Made by a program: the position numbers and the translations under genes. A DNA stretch of 64,000 nucleotides, from NCBI GenBank assembly GCA_037576195.1, contig CM075101.1, positions 5,270,001-5,334,000 on the forward strand, in the 5' to 3' direction. How positions within the stretch are numbered: the first letter of the stretch is position 1; each line of letters opens with the position of its first letter. This DNA is from Phytoseiulus persimilis (Eukaryota > Arthropoda > Arachnida > Mesostigmata > Phytoseiidae). Under the pieces are notes generated by a model. That model saw nothing but the letters and a program-made list of their open reading frames with translations, made no database searches and was not told where the DNA came from. Shown here piece after piece: positions 13,033 through 27,478 of this stretch.

Positions 13033-14973
13033 AAATACATCGATTTTGTTCTGTCATCGTCATTACCGATGGTTGCGAGCAGGTTCTCGTTCCTGTGCTG
13101 GTGGGTGGGAGATCCTCGGAGCGGACGAGAGGGTCCTTGCGATGAGGCAGGTTGAGAGCCCCCGCTCTAAACTATGCAGCGATTTTAAGAGATCACCTCT
13201 ACGTGTTCCACATGATCCACATCACTTCCAAGCTCGGACATTGTCTATGGGTCACCAAAGTCCAAATTTAGTTAGGGGTCCATACGCAGTTGTCAGCAGT
13301 AGCCTAAACGGCTCAGATTCAAGCTATACCGGATGAGAAGAGCTGAAGAATCTCAATGTTTCCAGCGTCTCGCTGGCGTGCGATTTTTCAGCGGCGGAGG
13401 AAAAACGAAGTCGGGGGGCCCTTGGGTTCTACCTCTCAGTTCACCACTCTCAGTGAATGCTCATGATTCGACTATCAGAATCAAAACCTCGGTGCCTCAA
13501 ATGAGGCGGGCCACCAGCCCGCGATCCAGCGTGCTACACAGTCGATTCTATCGGGGAAGAACAACGCTCTCGGAAAAGAGTGGATTCATCCACATACGTG
13601 AAGCCGGTGATGGAGACTCTCCTGCAGAGGAGAGCCGGGGCTGCGTCGCATCGGATGCGCGCCCAGTTCATTGGGAGTTTTGATGAATCCGGAATTCAGT
13701 TTCGAGATTCTGCCGAGAAGCCTAAGATGTAAAGAGTCGGGTTGGACTCAACTCCGGGGACTCCCGGATACGGTAGCTCAGCCGAATCTCAACCCATCCT
13801 GAATAATTTCTTTCGGAAAGCTCGGAAGACGCACATTTTGCTTTTTCATTCGTACGCTCTATCCAGTGCGTGTACATGGTAGCGAGGCGCGACCCAAAAT
13901 CGTCGAAGCGACATACAGAGAAGGTCTTCTGTGCCATATTATCGGAAGATGTTTCATGCTATCAAGGAGGAATCGAGGCGGCTCGGAGCACACCCCGACT
14001 GGACATAAAGTGTTCTTTCCGAATGGGGAGCCGACTGACGCGACCCAATAGATTTTATTCGGATCTCCGACCAAAGGCCAAAAGTGCCGAAGAACTGCCG
14101 AGACCTTTTTTCCGTCGTTTTTTTTGAAGAACTATCAGATGCTCTGTCAGGAGGGGCAAGCTACACAACTTCGCACCCAGGTCAAGGGGTCTTATTTTGT
14201 TATGCTTGCTTCCAGGTTGGAGCTTGATATAGTTGAAGCAGTTTCCAGTCACGAAAGGATTTCCGTTGCACCTGTGCATTGTTTAACGACAATACTGATT
14301 TTCCTGGTAACACTGAATGTTTGCGGAACAATTTCGTCTAAGTCGAATTTGATCTACCCTTCCCACTATTACCGGAGGGTTTTTTTTTGGGGGGGGGGAG
14401 GCCTCCTTATCCCCCCCCATGCTGCCGTGAGATCATTCCGCAGGAGAGTCAGCTTGCGCTACGCAGCGTTACCTGTACGCGGGGATATTGACACATGAAG
14501 CAGTCAAGGAGAACAGGGCTTCAGGCGATGGTCAGGATCAAACTCATAATGCGGCGGATACCCCATAACCGCGAGTCCTCGATTCGAATCACTATCTGTG
14601 CTTGCGATTACGTATCCTTACGTGGGTTGGATTCCGGAAAGTTCATTAAAGCCGAAGCAGGAGAATCGCGTCTGAGCTCCTATGATGCTGTCCGAGACAC
14701 GTGGGCGCGCCCATACGGAGAAGAACCCCAGCCTCGTCCCAAACGTTCGTGGAAAAACGGGGAGTCTTTCCTTCCTCGAGTGCTCCAGTAGAATGGAATT
14801 CCAGGGAGGGAGATACGACAGTTCAACCCCGAGCTCCCAATTGACCGAAATGTAGGTGCGAGTTAGCTTCTCAAGTCCGTCGAGCGCTCTTGTGAACGCC
14901 GACCGCAAGTGCCACCTCAAGCGTTACCTTCAGCTGCAAGAGTCCTCAATGAGATCTTTGATGATTGTTTCAC
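13033..14973. other. No gene recognised; long T/G and C runs near 14380-14420
   Basis: Contains a T-run, a run of ten or so G, and a C-run within about 45 bp near 14380, like the homopolymer edges of the C-run repeats elsewhere in this window, but without the rest of that repeat. Otherwise featureless. Confidence 0.4.
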
Positions 14974-14979
14974 TTTATT
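14974..14979 (-). promoter_or_regulatory. Poly(A) signal of Smad4
   Basis: AATAAA on the minus strand about 130 bp beyond the Smad4 stop codon, a typical distance for a compact gene. Confidence 0.55.
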
Positions 14980-15108
14980 GAAACTATCTACAAACGATGG
15001 TTTTCAAGTATTATGAGTAACAAAGTTTCACAATAGAGACAGTATATCCCTGTCTGTCATAGAGATTCATTTGAGATTAGGCTGCTGCCGTTCAGGAGTG
15101 TACAGGAG

Positions 15109-17476
<2,368 letters not shown>

Positions 17477-18917
17477 CTTCACAAAGGTTGAACTAACTCA
17501 GAAATTTTCCCAGTCCCGAGTCTGCGATTTTGTCAATTCGGAATGCATGATCAGCTGTAGCTCTGAAGCGCGCATCGAGATTCGGAGCATGGGGCGCTCA
17601 AGCGGAACGCTCTCCGCGACCCTCCGGTTCACGATCACAGCTGACAGTGAGCACAGCTCTGTGCAAGGCAGTCGGAGCCTGGCGGTTCTCACGAACTTCA
17701 AGGAGACACAATTCCACACCGGCTCATTGTTTGGGTCAATTGAATCAGTCGAGAATAGTGTGTAACAAGTGGGGGAGTTCTGTTGTTGTCTCTCCGGTAC
17801 ACAGGAAGCTACTACGAGACTCGTCTGGCAGACGGTAGAAGCAGCGCCTTTGGGAGGGGGAGGGCTCGTAAACAGCCTGCTCCGAACGGGATAAGAGAGC
17901 GGGAGCAACGAGAGAGTGGAGAACTTGATGGCGGTTCTGCCAACACAGGGCCAGTGAGTCGACAGGGACGCGCTTCTCCGTCGCGCGAGAGCCGCGGGTT
18001 TTCTCTATTTTCCATCAAGGCGGCGATTCGAGGCTCTGGTCCAGGGTGTTTCGGATCCCAATGGGACCTCAGAGTTTTCGGCGCCCGCACCGTCGGGGCA
18101 CAATCCTCTCTCCAAGTTCATCCCATGACCCTAACTGGGGAGCAGTTTCAGGTTGATGACGCGTAGCTGTCACTGGCGAGCCGCTCTATCATTAAAGGCG
18201 TTGGAAATTACCGAGGTTCCAAGAGGATTGTCGCGAGGACTCCGAGTGAACTCTTGCGCGGCTTTGCGGTTAAACTTCCTCCTACGATCCGTGACCGCTG
18301 ATGGTTCCTTTCCGTCTTCATCGAGGCTCTGATACCCGATTTCGCCGTCATTTTACTGTAACCGGTTTGGATGGACAGGCTCGGTCTCAGAGACAGACTG
18401 ACACCATGGGCAACTATCGACACTCCTATTGGACTGCATCCACCCAGGTTTTCCTCTCGGCGATTCCTTGACTGTCCCGGGAAAATTCCCGAGAAGTCGA
18501 TATTTGTGTCGGTAATGATCAAGGAGGAGCGCTCGTTGTTGCGCGAAATCGATCCGAACAGACGGTACGAAAACCAAATACGAGAGCCAAACGTTTCCCG
18601 ATCGGTCATGAGCGCATGACCGATATGATCGCGAGCAATGCGACGGTACAGAGGCGCACCTCCCCCCGCTCTTGCTGCGCAGAAGTGTTACTCGGGTTGA
18701 AACATGAATGAATCAATCGATTCGAGCTTACATTCTTAACCGATATCGTTGGAGCATTCTGATCATGAATATTGGCTCCCACCTCGCAAAGCTGGAGGCC
18801 TACACTTCCACGGGTCAACATTTCAGTCAACATTGGAGTCAACATTTCCGTTCAGCTCGTGGCGTGCGTAAACGCATTTCTGACATTCTGACACACCTCT
18901 CTATTAACAAAAAAAGG
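17477..18917. other. Upstream region of Smad4; no further gene recognised
   Basis: About 1.4 kb with several unremarkable open frames on both strands. It may hold Smad4 5' UTR exons and promoter; nothing specific can be pointed to. Confidence 0.4.
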
Positions 18918-19425
18918 ACCTGATTCCGAGATAAATCTGCGCATACTTCCGTGAGGCCGTGCAGGTGATTCCGGGATAGATCTGATCATTCGCTTTGGAG
19001 TCTGAGAAGGTGGTTTTGGGATCCATACTTCTCGGAGCGTATGGAGGTTATTCCGGAGTTAATCTGACCATACTCCCCAGAGTCTGAGGAGGTGATTCCG
19101 GGACTTTTCTGGGTCTGAAGAGGTGATTCCGGCGTCGATCCGACATTTCTTTCCGGAATCCGAGGAGGTGATTAGGGCGTCGATCTGGCAATAATTTTCG
19201 AAGCTTAAGGAGGTAATTACGGGATCGGTCTGACCGTACTGTGCGGAGACTGAGGAGGTGATTCAGGAATCCACCTGACCACACATCCGGGGTAGGTAGG
19301 ACCACACGTTCCGGCCTCCATGGAATCTATTCTGGGATGGATCTGAGCCTACTTGTCAGGGTCTGAGAAGGTGGTTCCGGGCTTGATCTGACTCTACTTT
19401 ACGGAATCTAAGGAGATGATCGATG
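18918..19425. repeat. Degenerate minisatellite, unit about 45 bp, about 11 copies
   Basis: The motif GAGGTGATTCCGG, then ATCTGACCATACT, then CGGAGTCTGA recurs. Starts of the GGTGATT core are at about 18964, 19009, 19046, 19091, 19122, 19168, 19212, 19258, 19370 and 19414, so spacing is mostly 44-46 bp, with shortened units of 37 and 31 and one double interval. Because 45 is 15 codons, one minus-strand frame shows a partial 15-residue repeat (NHLLxLRK), but the shortened units break frame. A single orphan unit lies near 34407. Confidence 0.8.
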
Positions 19426-20167
19426 TGAAGTCTGCGAGTTCCTACAAGCGCCAGGGGAATTTCATTCTTTGGCGTTACCGAAACGCCATCAGACAACGAA
19501 ATCCCGCGAGTACAGATTGATCCGTGTTTGATAGCGCTCCTCTTGCGGGAACGGGCATAGTTTCCCAGGGTGGGAGATACCTTTACACCGGCTTTAAGAG
19601 AGATCTTCGTCTCTGGAATGAAGCTATCTCTTTCTGCTGTGTAATTTGAAACCTGGCGAAATCCAATACACTCAATTGAACACCCATGCTTCAATATCCT
19701 CTGTTGGTTTCTGAACCTCAAGAATGTCTCAATTTTCCGAATGATACACAGGAGATATTCTCGGTTTTTTTCTCCACGTCGCCCGGTGTCGATTATCCAG
19801 GGAGCGGGATAAGAGCAGCATCAGGCCAGGGGGCTCTGGAGCTACAGGGCGGTACAGCCTGCGGAACTACAGGAAGCGTTTCCCAGCATTCCGAGCCCGT
19901 TTCGGGAGAAATGGCTCCACGAGCGCTACGACAAGCGGTCACACAGTATCCGGGAGCTCTCTCGTCTTGCTTGATACGTACTTGGTGCGAAGTCCTGCCA
20001 TCCGCTGTTGCGAAGAGATCTTGTCCAAGGAGCCATCCTCATAATGATTGAAATTTCAAAGCGGAATCATCGGTACTGCCAACCGTCGCCGCTACCGGTT
20101 GAATCAAAAAGATTCGGCTTTACAGGCAAACCGATTTTATGGGGAGCTGCCGACAGTTCTATGACGA
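19426..20167. other. No gene recognised
   Basis: Non-repetitive sequence between the minisatellite and the hypothetical minus-strand frame; no supported feature. Confidence 0.4.
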
Positions 20168-20734
20168 TCAGTTCTTCCGAGCGTTTTTGCTCCTACTTTT
20201 CTCCATGAGTTCCCTGAAGCCTTCTCGATCGATACTGACATTGAGCGCCCCCCTGGCCTCGTAACTTCTATTCTCATCAGCAGAGTTTGTCAAATCCTTG
20301 AAAAGGTACGCTGGACACCGTCTGCACTCTGGTCCGGCGAACTTTGTCGTCGGCTGCCTGGAAGCACCGCGGGTCAACCGTGCCCTGGAATAGTTACCAA
20401 GACGTCGAGGAGAGTCTGAGCAATCGTTCTGGAAGAGGGGCGTTCGATGCCGCGGACACTTAGCGACAAGAGCACCGCTCGATTGGGCTCCGTATGATTC
20501 CGCAGCAGGCGATACGTCCCTGGGCTGCGGTCTCACGTACGGCCGAGGCCCATGTAGCAGGCTCCTCAGGCAGAGCTTAGCCCGAAGTCTCTCTCCCTGC
20601 GTATACGCATTGAAACGATGATAGAATTCGGTAATCGAGCTCTCTGAGTGGTCGATATTCACTTCATTTCGTTGTTTCTTCATCTTACGATCGTTCTTCA
20701 AGAATGAGCTTGTTATTCGTCGCAGGAACGACAC
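20168..20734 (-). CDS. Hypothetical single-exon basic protein, doubtful
   Basis: An uninterrupted 188-codon frame starting at an ATG (MSFLRRITSSFLKNDRKMKK) and ending NARKN. It is Arg/Lys/Ser-rich with scattered Cys (CRRCPAY) and has no signal peptide, membrane segment or family motif that I recognise. It is longer than most chance frames here but lacks any independent support, so it may simply be an open non-coding stretch or one exon of an unseen gene. Confidence 0.25.
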   Translation of the reverse strand: MSFLRRITSSFLKNDRKMKKQRNEVNIDHSESSITEFYHRFNAYTQGERLRAKLCLRSLLHGPRPYVRPQPRDVSPAAESYGAQSSGALVAKCPRHRTPLFQNDCSDSPRRLGNYSRARLTRGASRQPTTKFAGPECRRCPAYLFKDLTNSADENRSYEARGALNVSIDREGFRELMEKSRSKNARKN

Positions 20735-21596
20735 GGCAGGGTTCTCGATTGGTCATAGAGAACAGAGCTCGCAACTAAGTCTGTGTCTCTGCGTCAAACT
20801 CTCTGACCAACGATAAGAATGAGCGGGGCAAAAAGCTGACCAATCGAGTTTTCTCCTCATGGGGCACGCGTGCGGAGCGAATGGACTCCCCGGCACTCGA
20901 TCGTGACTCAATTACTGACCTTGGCCTCACAGCTTGAGCTCACGAGGCCAAACGAAGCAGCCCCATCGGAATACAGTTGTTCTGGCTCCTGTCGGCGCAG
21001 CTCACAGTGGCCTGTCATCAGGCCGAGCAAAATCGGCCTGCGAAGCTTCCGTGAACGGTTGAGGTGCTCCAGAGTATCGCGCGAGGGCTCGGATGATACC
21101 CATGAGAACTAGCGAACCTCAGCTCATTGATTGTAAGAACTCTTGGTCTCCAGCGAATACAGCTCCAATAATCGGTCCGATTCTACTGTATCAATCATGC
21201 TTCGGATTCATCGCCGACCGATCAACCGAGCTCTCAGAGGTTGCAGGTATGGCGGAAGCGCTCCCTGATAGCGGTAGTGCTCTAGTGATAATGCAGTGGT
21301 ATGCATTCCATTGGTCTTGCCGTTCATGGGTGATACCCAGGCTTTTTTCAGGCCGACGGATGCAACGATGATGATGATGAGAGCTTGGAAGTTCAGGGAT
21401 TCATAATTTCATTCCTCCCGTCCATCCACTCCGGAAGAAGGATAAATAAGTCTCTGATGGCCGAGTTTATTAGTTCTCATGGCAATGAGGCATAACTGCA
21501 TAGCACATCAATCTAATTATCAAATCATCTACTCATATATCCATAGATTGATGGACGATGACCAATGGATAATGGCTGAACTCCCGAGCTCTGATG
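20735..21596. other. No gene recognised
   Basis: No splice-consistent exon chain or repeat family detected. Confidence 0.4.
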
Positions 21597-21760
21597 ATCA
21601 TGATCGTTTCGAGGTTTCCATGAAGCAATCAACATGATTTCCAAACCTGTGAGGATGTTTCTGATAAGATTGGATCGTTGCGGGATCTCATCCATCAGAG
21701 AAAGAGTCTGATCCACTCTTCCCGATATGATCGAAGAGCCCCCCCCCCCCCCCTGGGTAC
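21597..21760 (-). repeat. Dispersed C-run repeat family, minus-strand copy
   Basis: On the minus strand: a G-run, then CTCTTCGAT, then a short frame containing DEIPQRSNLIRNILTGLE and MLIAS with the stop region TTGATTGCTTCATGG. The same order (homopolymer run, CTCTTCGATAATATTGGG, a short frame with LIRKILTGLKTMLIAS) occurs at about 38285, 49345 and 60645. The element class is not known. Confidence 0.6.
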
Positions 21761-23175
21761 GCTGCTGGCGCTACCTTGGTCAGGAGAAGTTTATCACGGA
21801 CCAATTTGAGAACTTTCTGAGCCTGTGCTCGATTCCCATTCAAGAAAATAAGGGAAATATGCGCCATTCTTCCAGCTATCGAACGCGAACCGCCGAGATT
21901 TCTAAGGACACAATGACTATTTCCTGTGAGTGATCCGTTGGAGTTCTGTGAGAGTTTCAGCGCGCCCCAGTTCGAAACTTGTGAACGAACAGCGCTTCAG
22001 CTTTCGATGTAGCAGTATTGGAACCGGGTCGTGGATTTCGCTCCTTCCCAATCGACATTTTCGATGATGCATTCAGTCTTCTCGGAGGGAAACGTTCACA
22101 GGTCGCTTTGGCTCTTGCCTCTCCGATCTTCCAAAGACCACGACTCATCGTGAGATTCATTCAGGTGGGTCCGCTGCCAACGCTGTGCTTCATGGGATCA
22201 TTTCAAGCTCCTCCGCTCGTTGAGAATTAAGAGCAATAACTAAAGCTAGGGGAGGTCGGGCATCATTGATCAATTCATGTATCTATGGGTAAATGCATGG
22301 TAGAAATGATTGATCCATCATTGCGACGAGAACTGCTAAAGTCAGTCATCGAAACTCATCCATGCATCTTCCTCCATTGAGAGACGGGGAATGTAGAGTG
22401 ATTATTCCTTCAACCTCGTAGGTCTCGTGATAAGCTGCGACGAGTCGACTCGATATATGAGTCAGATTGCAACTGTACAGTATAATTTATGCTCAAACTC
22501 CTCAGCTTGAAATTCAGATTCGGCCGTTGGCGATCCAAACGACTGGCGTGGTTTTCGGCGGCATTAGAAAGAGGACGATCCATCTACAACGCACTGATCG
22601 CAACCTTCTCCCCGTCGAAATGCGCCCTCGCTGAAACCGAGACACAATTCAACTTAGAAGCCCATCGAGAAGGGGTCATTCCAGAATCAATCACCTCGAA
22701 TTGAAAGAGGGACGCTCCAAGGGATCGGTAAGGGGGGCATGCGGACATCCACGTTTCGAATAATGGAGGACTTCCGTGCAAACTTTGCTTGCGAACAATG
22801 CATGCAGTGGTAACCGTTGCTTTTCTTGAAGCCAAATCTTCACAATAGGAACGCCCGGGATGAGCGGGGCTGAGGAATTCTATTTCGAGCACCAAAAACA
22901 CTTACGAATATGTACATTCAAGTTTACGTTGCCATTTGAAAACACAGTGGAATACCTAGCCAAGGGGAGTCCATCAGGACGATACTAGATAGACGACAAA
23001 AGTAACATGTAACATGGACCGGTACTGCGAACCAGGACTGATAGATTTCAGAGATGAGAGTCCAGGATGTAAGAACGAACGGAAGGACGAAGGGAGTGTC
23101 TGGCTACGAAGTCCCGAAGCCGGATTCGTTGCGGTTTTCGGGCGGAGGAGTCACTCCGTGTATCAGAGTCATTGA
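21761..23175. other. No gene recognised
   Basis: AT-richer stretch with short frames only. Near 22250-22380 there are several GATTGATC-like short words but no organised repeat. Confidence 0.4.
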
Positions 23176-24884
23176 CTAATGACGGAACGGGGTCGAGCTA
23201 GCGATGGGGGAGGAGAGGCGCATACCCTCGGGGGGTTTGAAATTCCTCTGAGGCGTGGTGAGCTGAGGATCAGTAGGGGATCCGGCTTTCCACGAGGCGT
23301 CGTTTTCGTGAGCGCGTTTTTTCTCCTCGGCTTCCTCGGCTTCCATACGCTCCGCCTCCTCGATTTCGGATTGATACTTCGGGGACGTGATGCCGAAGAG
23401 ATCTGATATTACTTCACCTGGGAGGGATCGGGTATCAGACTCATGAACTGCCGTAAGTCAAGGAATCAGGACGAGTTATCGTGTCCTTGAGATCTTCCTC
23501 TCGTCCATCGTGTGGTTCTGAGGAACGTACCTGCGCGCTCGAATTTCTTGAAGGTTTTGAGAAGACCGAAAATGCCGAGGTTTGTGATGTACGATCCCCA
23601 GCCCATTTCCTTCCAATCCAACCTGTTGAACTCGGCCACGGCGAAATCGATCTGGAAAGACGCGGCATCCTCTTCATCGGTTCTCTCTGATCGCTTTCGG
23701 AAAGCTACTAGGATTCTATCCATTCTGAGAGCGAGACGCATGCTGAATCCACTCACTCGATCAGGCTCATCCTCTTCTTCTTCAGTCGAATATTCCTCTA
23801 ATTCATCACCGTTCTGGAAGTAGACTATACGACGCGGAACACGACGAGCTTTACCTGGAAGTAAAATGAAATAATCTCCCGGGCTCAAATCAAAGCGTCG
23901 TCATAATGTCTCTCTTCCGACCCGCACTTGACGCTGGTTGTCATTGCACTGATAATTGAGTCGCTTGATCCAGGATCAACTCGTTTTGGATTCCGTACGT
24001 GACTTCGACTGACCGATCTGTCAGAAGCCTAGTAGGCGATGTTTGCACGGAGCCCCGCCCGATTGATTGAGAATCGCTTGGAGTCGACGAGTGGAGATAA
24101 CTGAAACTTCACACTGACACTTTGGCTCAGTTTGGGAACTTATCCCTCTGGGAAACAAAGGTGAATCACCAGACGCTGGATTGAGCCACCCATTAGCTAA
24201 GTGAGCCATCCATGTCGGACAATTTCCCATTGGATGCTCGAATAAGGTTGCGCCTTCCGTAGTAAGTGAAGGCATGCTTCCGGTGACGATTCATGTTTCT
24301 GGCCTACTCGGTCCTATAGCAGGGCTCAGCAATCCTAATGCGTTCGTTGTTATCCGGCGTATGGAGTGAAAGAAACGCAGCTTGATTTTTTTGAGTCTTT
24401 CTCAACTTTTTGTAGCAACCGTTTCGCAACAGAGTTCGTACGAAGGCCGAGCCGTTGTCAACTGGTCGCGACCAGTGACTCATCTTTCGAATGAATTTGC
24501 TTTGCCTGACATTGCGTCGCAGGAGTCAAGGCATTTTCCGATGGAATCCGTAGTCGGCTCCAAGACTCCGAACGCCATCGTGGTTATAGCTCGCTGATGC
24601 GCGGGCCACTCCTATGGATTTGGCTGCTGTTGACTGCTTCGACTCATTCCAAACCTCCCCCGGGACGAATGCTGTTGAAACTTTGCCAAACAGAAGAACT
24701 GAGAAGCAGATCACAAGCTTCGTGACGCCGGTTTCACAGGCTGTTCGGCTGTTTATGAGGAAATAGTCGGAATGTAGATTGAGGTGAGCCTGACAGGTTT
24801 TTTACCTTTCTCTGCGTCAGCTGGCTCCGTGCTCTGAAACCCCAGTTGAACCTGTGGAGCGTCCGCTGGAACTTCTTCAGCCAT
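23176..24884 (-). CDS. FAM177-family protein
   Basis: Four exons on the minus strand: 24884-24806, 23854-23757, 23651-23531, 23417-23176, all GT-AG with matching phases, giving 179 residues. The first exon starts MAEEVPADAPQVQLGFQS. The second carries the family signature VPRRIVYFQNGDELEEYSTE followed by EEEEDEP. The third has DWKEMGWGSYITNLGIFG, the fourth DLFGITSPKYQSEIEEAE followed by a charged, helical tail. The order (acidic EEYST box, W-G-Y segment, F-G-I-T-x-P-K-Y box, Glu/Lys-rich tail) and the length match animal FAM177A proteins, whose molecular role is poorly known. The first intron is about 950 bp, the others about 100 bp. No lesion was seen. The first exon was joined because its phase-1 donor fits the phase-1 acceptor exactly. 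Confidence 0.92.
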
Positions 24885-27301
24885 CGCGCCGTTGAATTCA
24901 CTTCCGCGAGTTGCGGTTCAGTCGCCTCTAGGTAGAGGAAAATCGAGAGATCGGTCCTCCGAAGAAAATTAGAGCCTTTCCAAGACCTGAACAATGCGGA
25001 GTCTTTCCGCTGCGGTATTAGTGTTTACAAAACTGTAGCTGCCTGTCAGCCAATCGAACGATTCCCAGCCAGCGAAATTCGAGCGGAGCAGACGATTTTA
25101 TGGGAACCGTCAACAACAAACAAACCAAACTCGCAGCGAAGAGAGGTGGCTCGCATCTAGCCGCGCGAACCATGGAAATCAGGGTGAACGGATCCACAGA
25201 TATTTACCTCACCCTGCGGATATGAGGAGGAACGTCTGGAGTTGGGACTCTATCTTCTTGAGTTTTCCTCTTGCGAACTGCGTTGTTAAGACATCGATCA
25301 CCGCTGCTCAGCGCAAGATCTCATTTTGCGCCGTTTTCTCGCTCCTGCTCCCATAATCATCGAAGTAGAAACATTTTCCCAATGACGATAAATGCATACG
25401 CCGTCATTCATGAAACGAAAACATGATGAGCTCGAAACTGAGTTTTGTCCCCAAACTTCGCTGGAGTCCGGCCGACTGGGGTCTGGTCTTCCTCGAGAGT
25501 GTGCAGAATCAACGCGAGAATCCTCTGTTTGAGTCCGGTTCCATTTGGATCTCTCTGTTCGACATTGATCCCCTCACAGCCCTAAAAATTATCATGAACA
25601 ACTGTTCCATCCAATTGTGGAACAATATGGAGCAGCCTAGTGTCTAGAGTAACGGGCATTGGTCTAGATCAGTTTCAAGTACTCACCCAGTGAGGAGTCA
25701 ATTAAACAATGTGTGTGCGATCTCTTGGAAATTCGTCGAAACCTGGGTTTTGACAGGATAGATTCAGATACCCCGGTCAGATTGACACTCTTCTGCGGAT
25801 TCCAGAATCGACTGTCCCCAAGAGACTGATGAGTAAATGATCGCAATCAGTCGAAAATAAAATCAGAGGTCGCGGGTTCGCGAAGGCCTACACTAATGTG
25901 CGGGAGCATGAGTTCGTTCTTGCAAAAACGAGTTTTATGGTGCACCTGGGCTCTTCCATTGTGCCTGTTATGAAGAGGTGCCTAAAAATGATTCTCACAG
26001 ATGACTCGAGTCGGAGGGCGGACCCCTCCTCCTTCTTGCGCAGAACCAAAGGAAACTAGCGACTAAAAACTTTCGAGCGATGGCTCAATGTCAGGGTGTC
26101 GGTCTCAACGAATACTCTCAAAATCGAATCCTCGGCAGGCGCAGTCAGAACGGGATTCACCAGAAAGCTGACCTGGGACGGCGATTTCTCTGGGAGCGGC
26201 GAAGCTTCCACGAGCGGCGATCCGTCGGATACTTTCAGAAGTAGAGCTCAAAACGACGCAACCTCCCGGCGCCACAGACGAGAAAAACCATGGCGCATAG
26301 CTCTGGCCTCGACTCACATTCAGCGCGAGTTCTCTTCGAATAGCCTTTCAGCCCCGGGATCTACGATACCATCGCACGCTATCTTCCGACCTCAGGACCA
26401 ATTCCCGCGCGACCCTAGTGAATGCGCTTTGTGTTCTTTTCTCGCATCGAATCACATCCGAACTCGCACGGTTGACGTGATTCGCCCCCTCGGCCCATTG
26501 AAGAGACGCTCAGATCTCGACCGATTCTCGCGATTCAGTGACCAAAACACGCGTTCTCTCATCTATCGATCTGAAAACAAGAAATCCAAAATCCATTCGC
26601 CACAAGGTGTGACCAGAAGGAGAAAGAGACCTGAAAATTCCCGACCTTAAGCTACCTTTTTTGCCCGTTTTTTACTTTGAACCGCCCGGCAATTCAGAGA
26701 ATACCGCGTTCACGCCGTTGGTTGATCGATATCTTAGCAGGGGGAGGGATTGGGCGCAACATTCAGCGTGAAAAAAAGAACGTGTTTGCTATATGAAGCG
26801 ATGATTCGTTGACGCTGGGTTACCCAATAGGTGATTTATGTGGACATCGGTCCACATATCATCAGCCAGGCACACGCGCCTCTCGCGATGCGCGTAATTG
26901 ATGGAGGCCGCTCATTACAACGGAAACATGTGTTCGCGAAGATCGTGTCGGAACGGAATAACGGGTACAGAACGAACGACGACAGGGCCAACGCCTTCCT
27001 TGGTGTGTTCTCCCACTGGCCTTACTAGTCATTCGTCTACTTCTTACGTACACTGTTGTTGATGAGACCGAGTTCCACAAATGTCATCTGGCAATATTTG
27101 GCCCTCCAGTCCCTCGTTCTTCACCATGGCCTAGAAACACGATCAGGTACGCCAAGTCTGGGCGTACAGATGGGGAACCCGGCTTTTTTGTTATTCTGTC
27201 CCGACAAGATCGTCGAGGGCACGTTTCTCGAGGTGCGATGGAGTAGCCCACCTTTGCTTGGCGCATGCGGACAGTTCCTATCTCCACATAGATGGTATCT
27301 A
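24885..27301. other. No gene recognised with confidence
   Basis: A plus-strand frame at 26096-26650 is open for 184 codons but is Ser/Arg-rich, without motif, and overlaps open frames on the other strand. The rest shows nothing. Confidence 0.4.
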
Positions 27302-27478
27302 TCAGTGAACAAGTGCAAATGATTCATTGGGGTCGTCTGACACAGCGAATGCCCATTCTTCTCCTGGTTGATCTTGCGCCGAAATAATGAATTGCGCTCG
27401 CAACAGATAATACCGATAATGAGGCATGGGATTGATTGCGGTGAGCTGAGATTCTCCATGGTTGAAGCCCGGGAAGGA
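27302..27478 (-). CDS. Possible terminal exon of an unrecognised minus-strand gene
   Basis: A splice acceptor (GGCTTCAG) is followed by 58 codons and a TGA stop. It reads SFPGFNHGESQLTAINPMPH, then YRYYLLRAQFI, and ends DDPNESFALVH. The composition (aromatic-rich, few Arg/Ser runs) looks more like real protein than the neighbouring frames. A possible upstream exon on the same strand lies about 27958-27843 (MPFEELHLYTDRGQSLRKN), with an acceptor-like CAG before it and a GTGAAC donor after it, but the connecting exon could not be fixed. Family unknown. Confidence 0.3.
   Translation of the reverse strand, partial: SFPGFNHGESQLTAINPMPHYRYYLLRAQFIISAQDQPGEEWAFAVSDDPNESFALVH

Noticed and set aside
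14577-14600. GATTCGAATC resembling a tRNA B box
   Set aside because: No A box or acceptor stem at the right distance.
26096-26650. 184-codon plus-strand open frame
   Set aside because: Ser/Arg-rich, no motif, no splice partners; composition like surrounding non-coding DNA.
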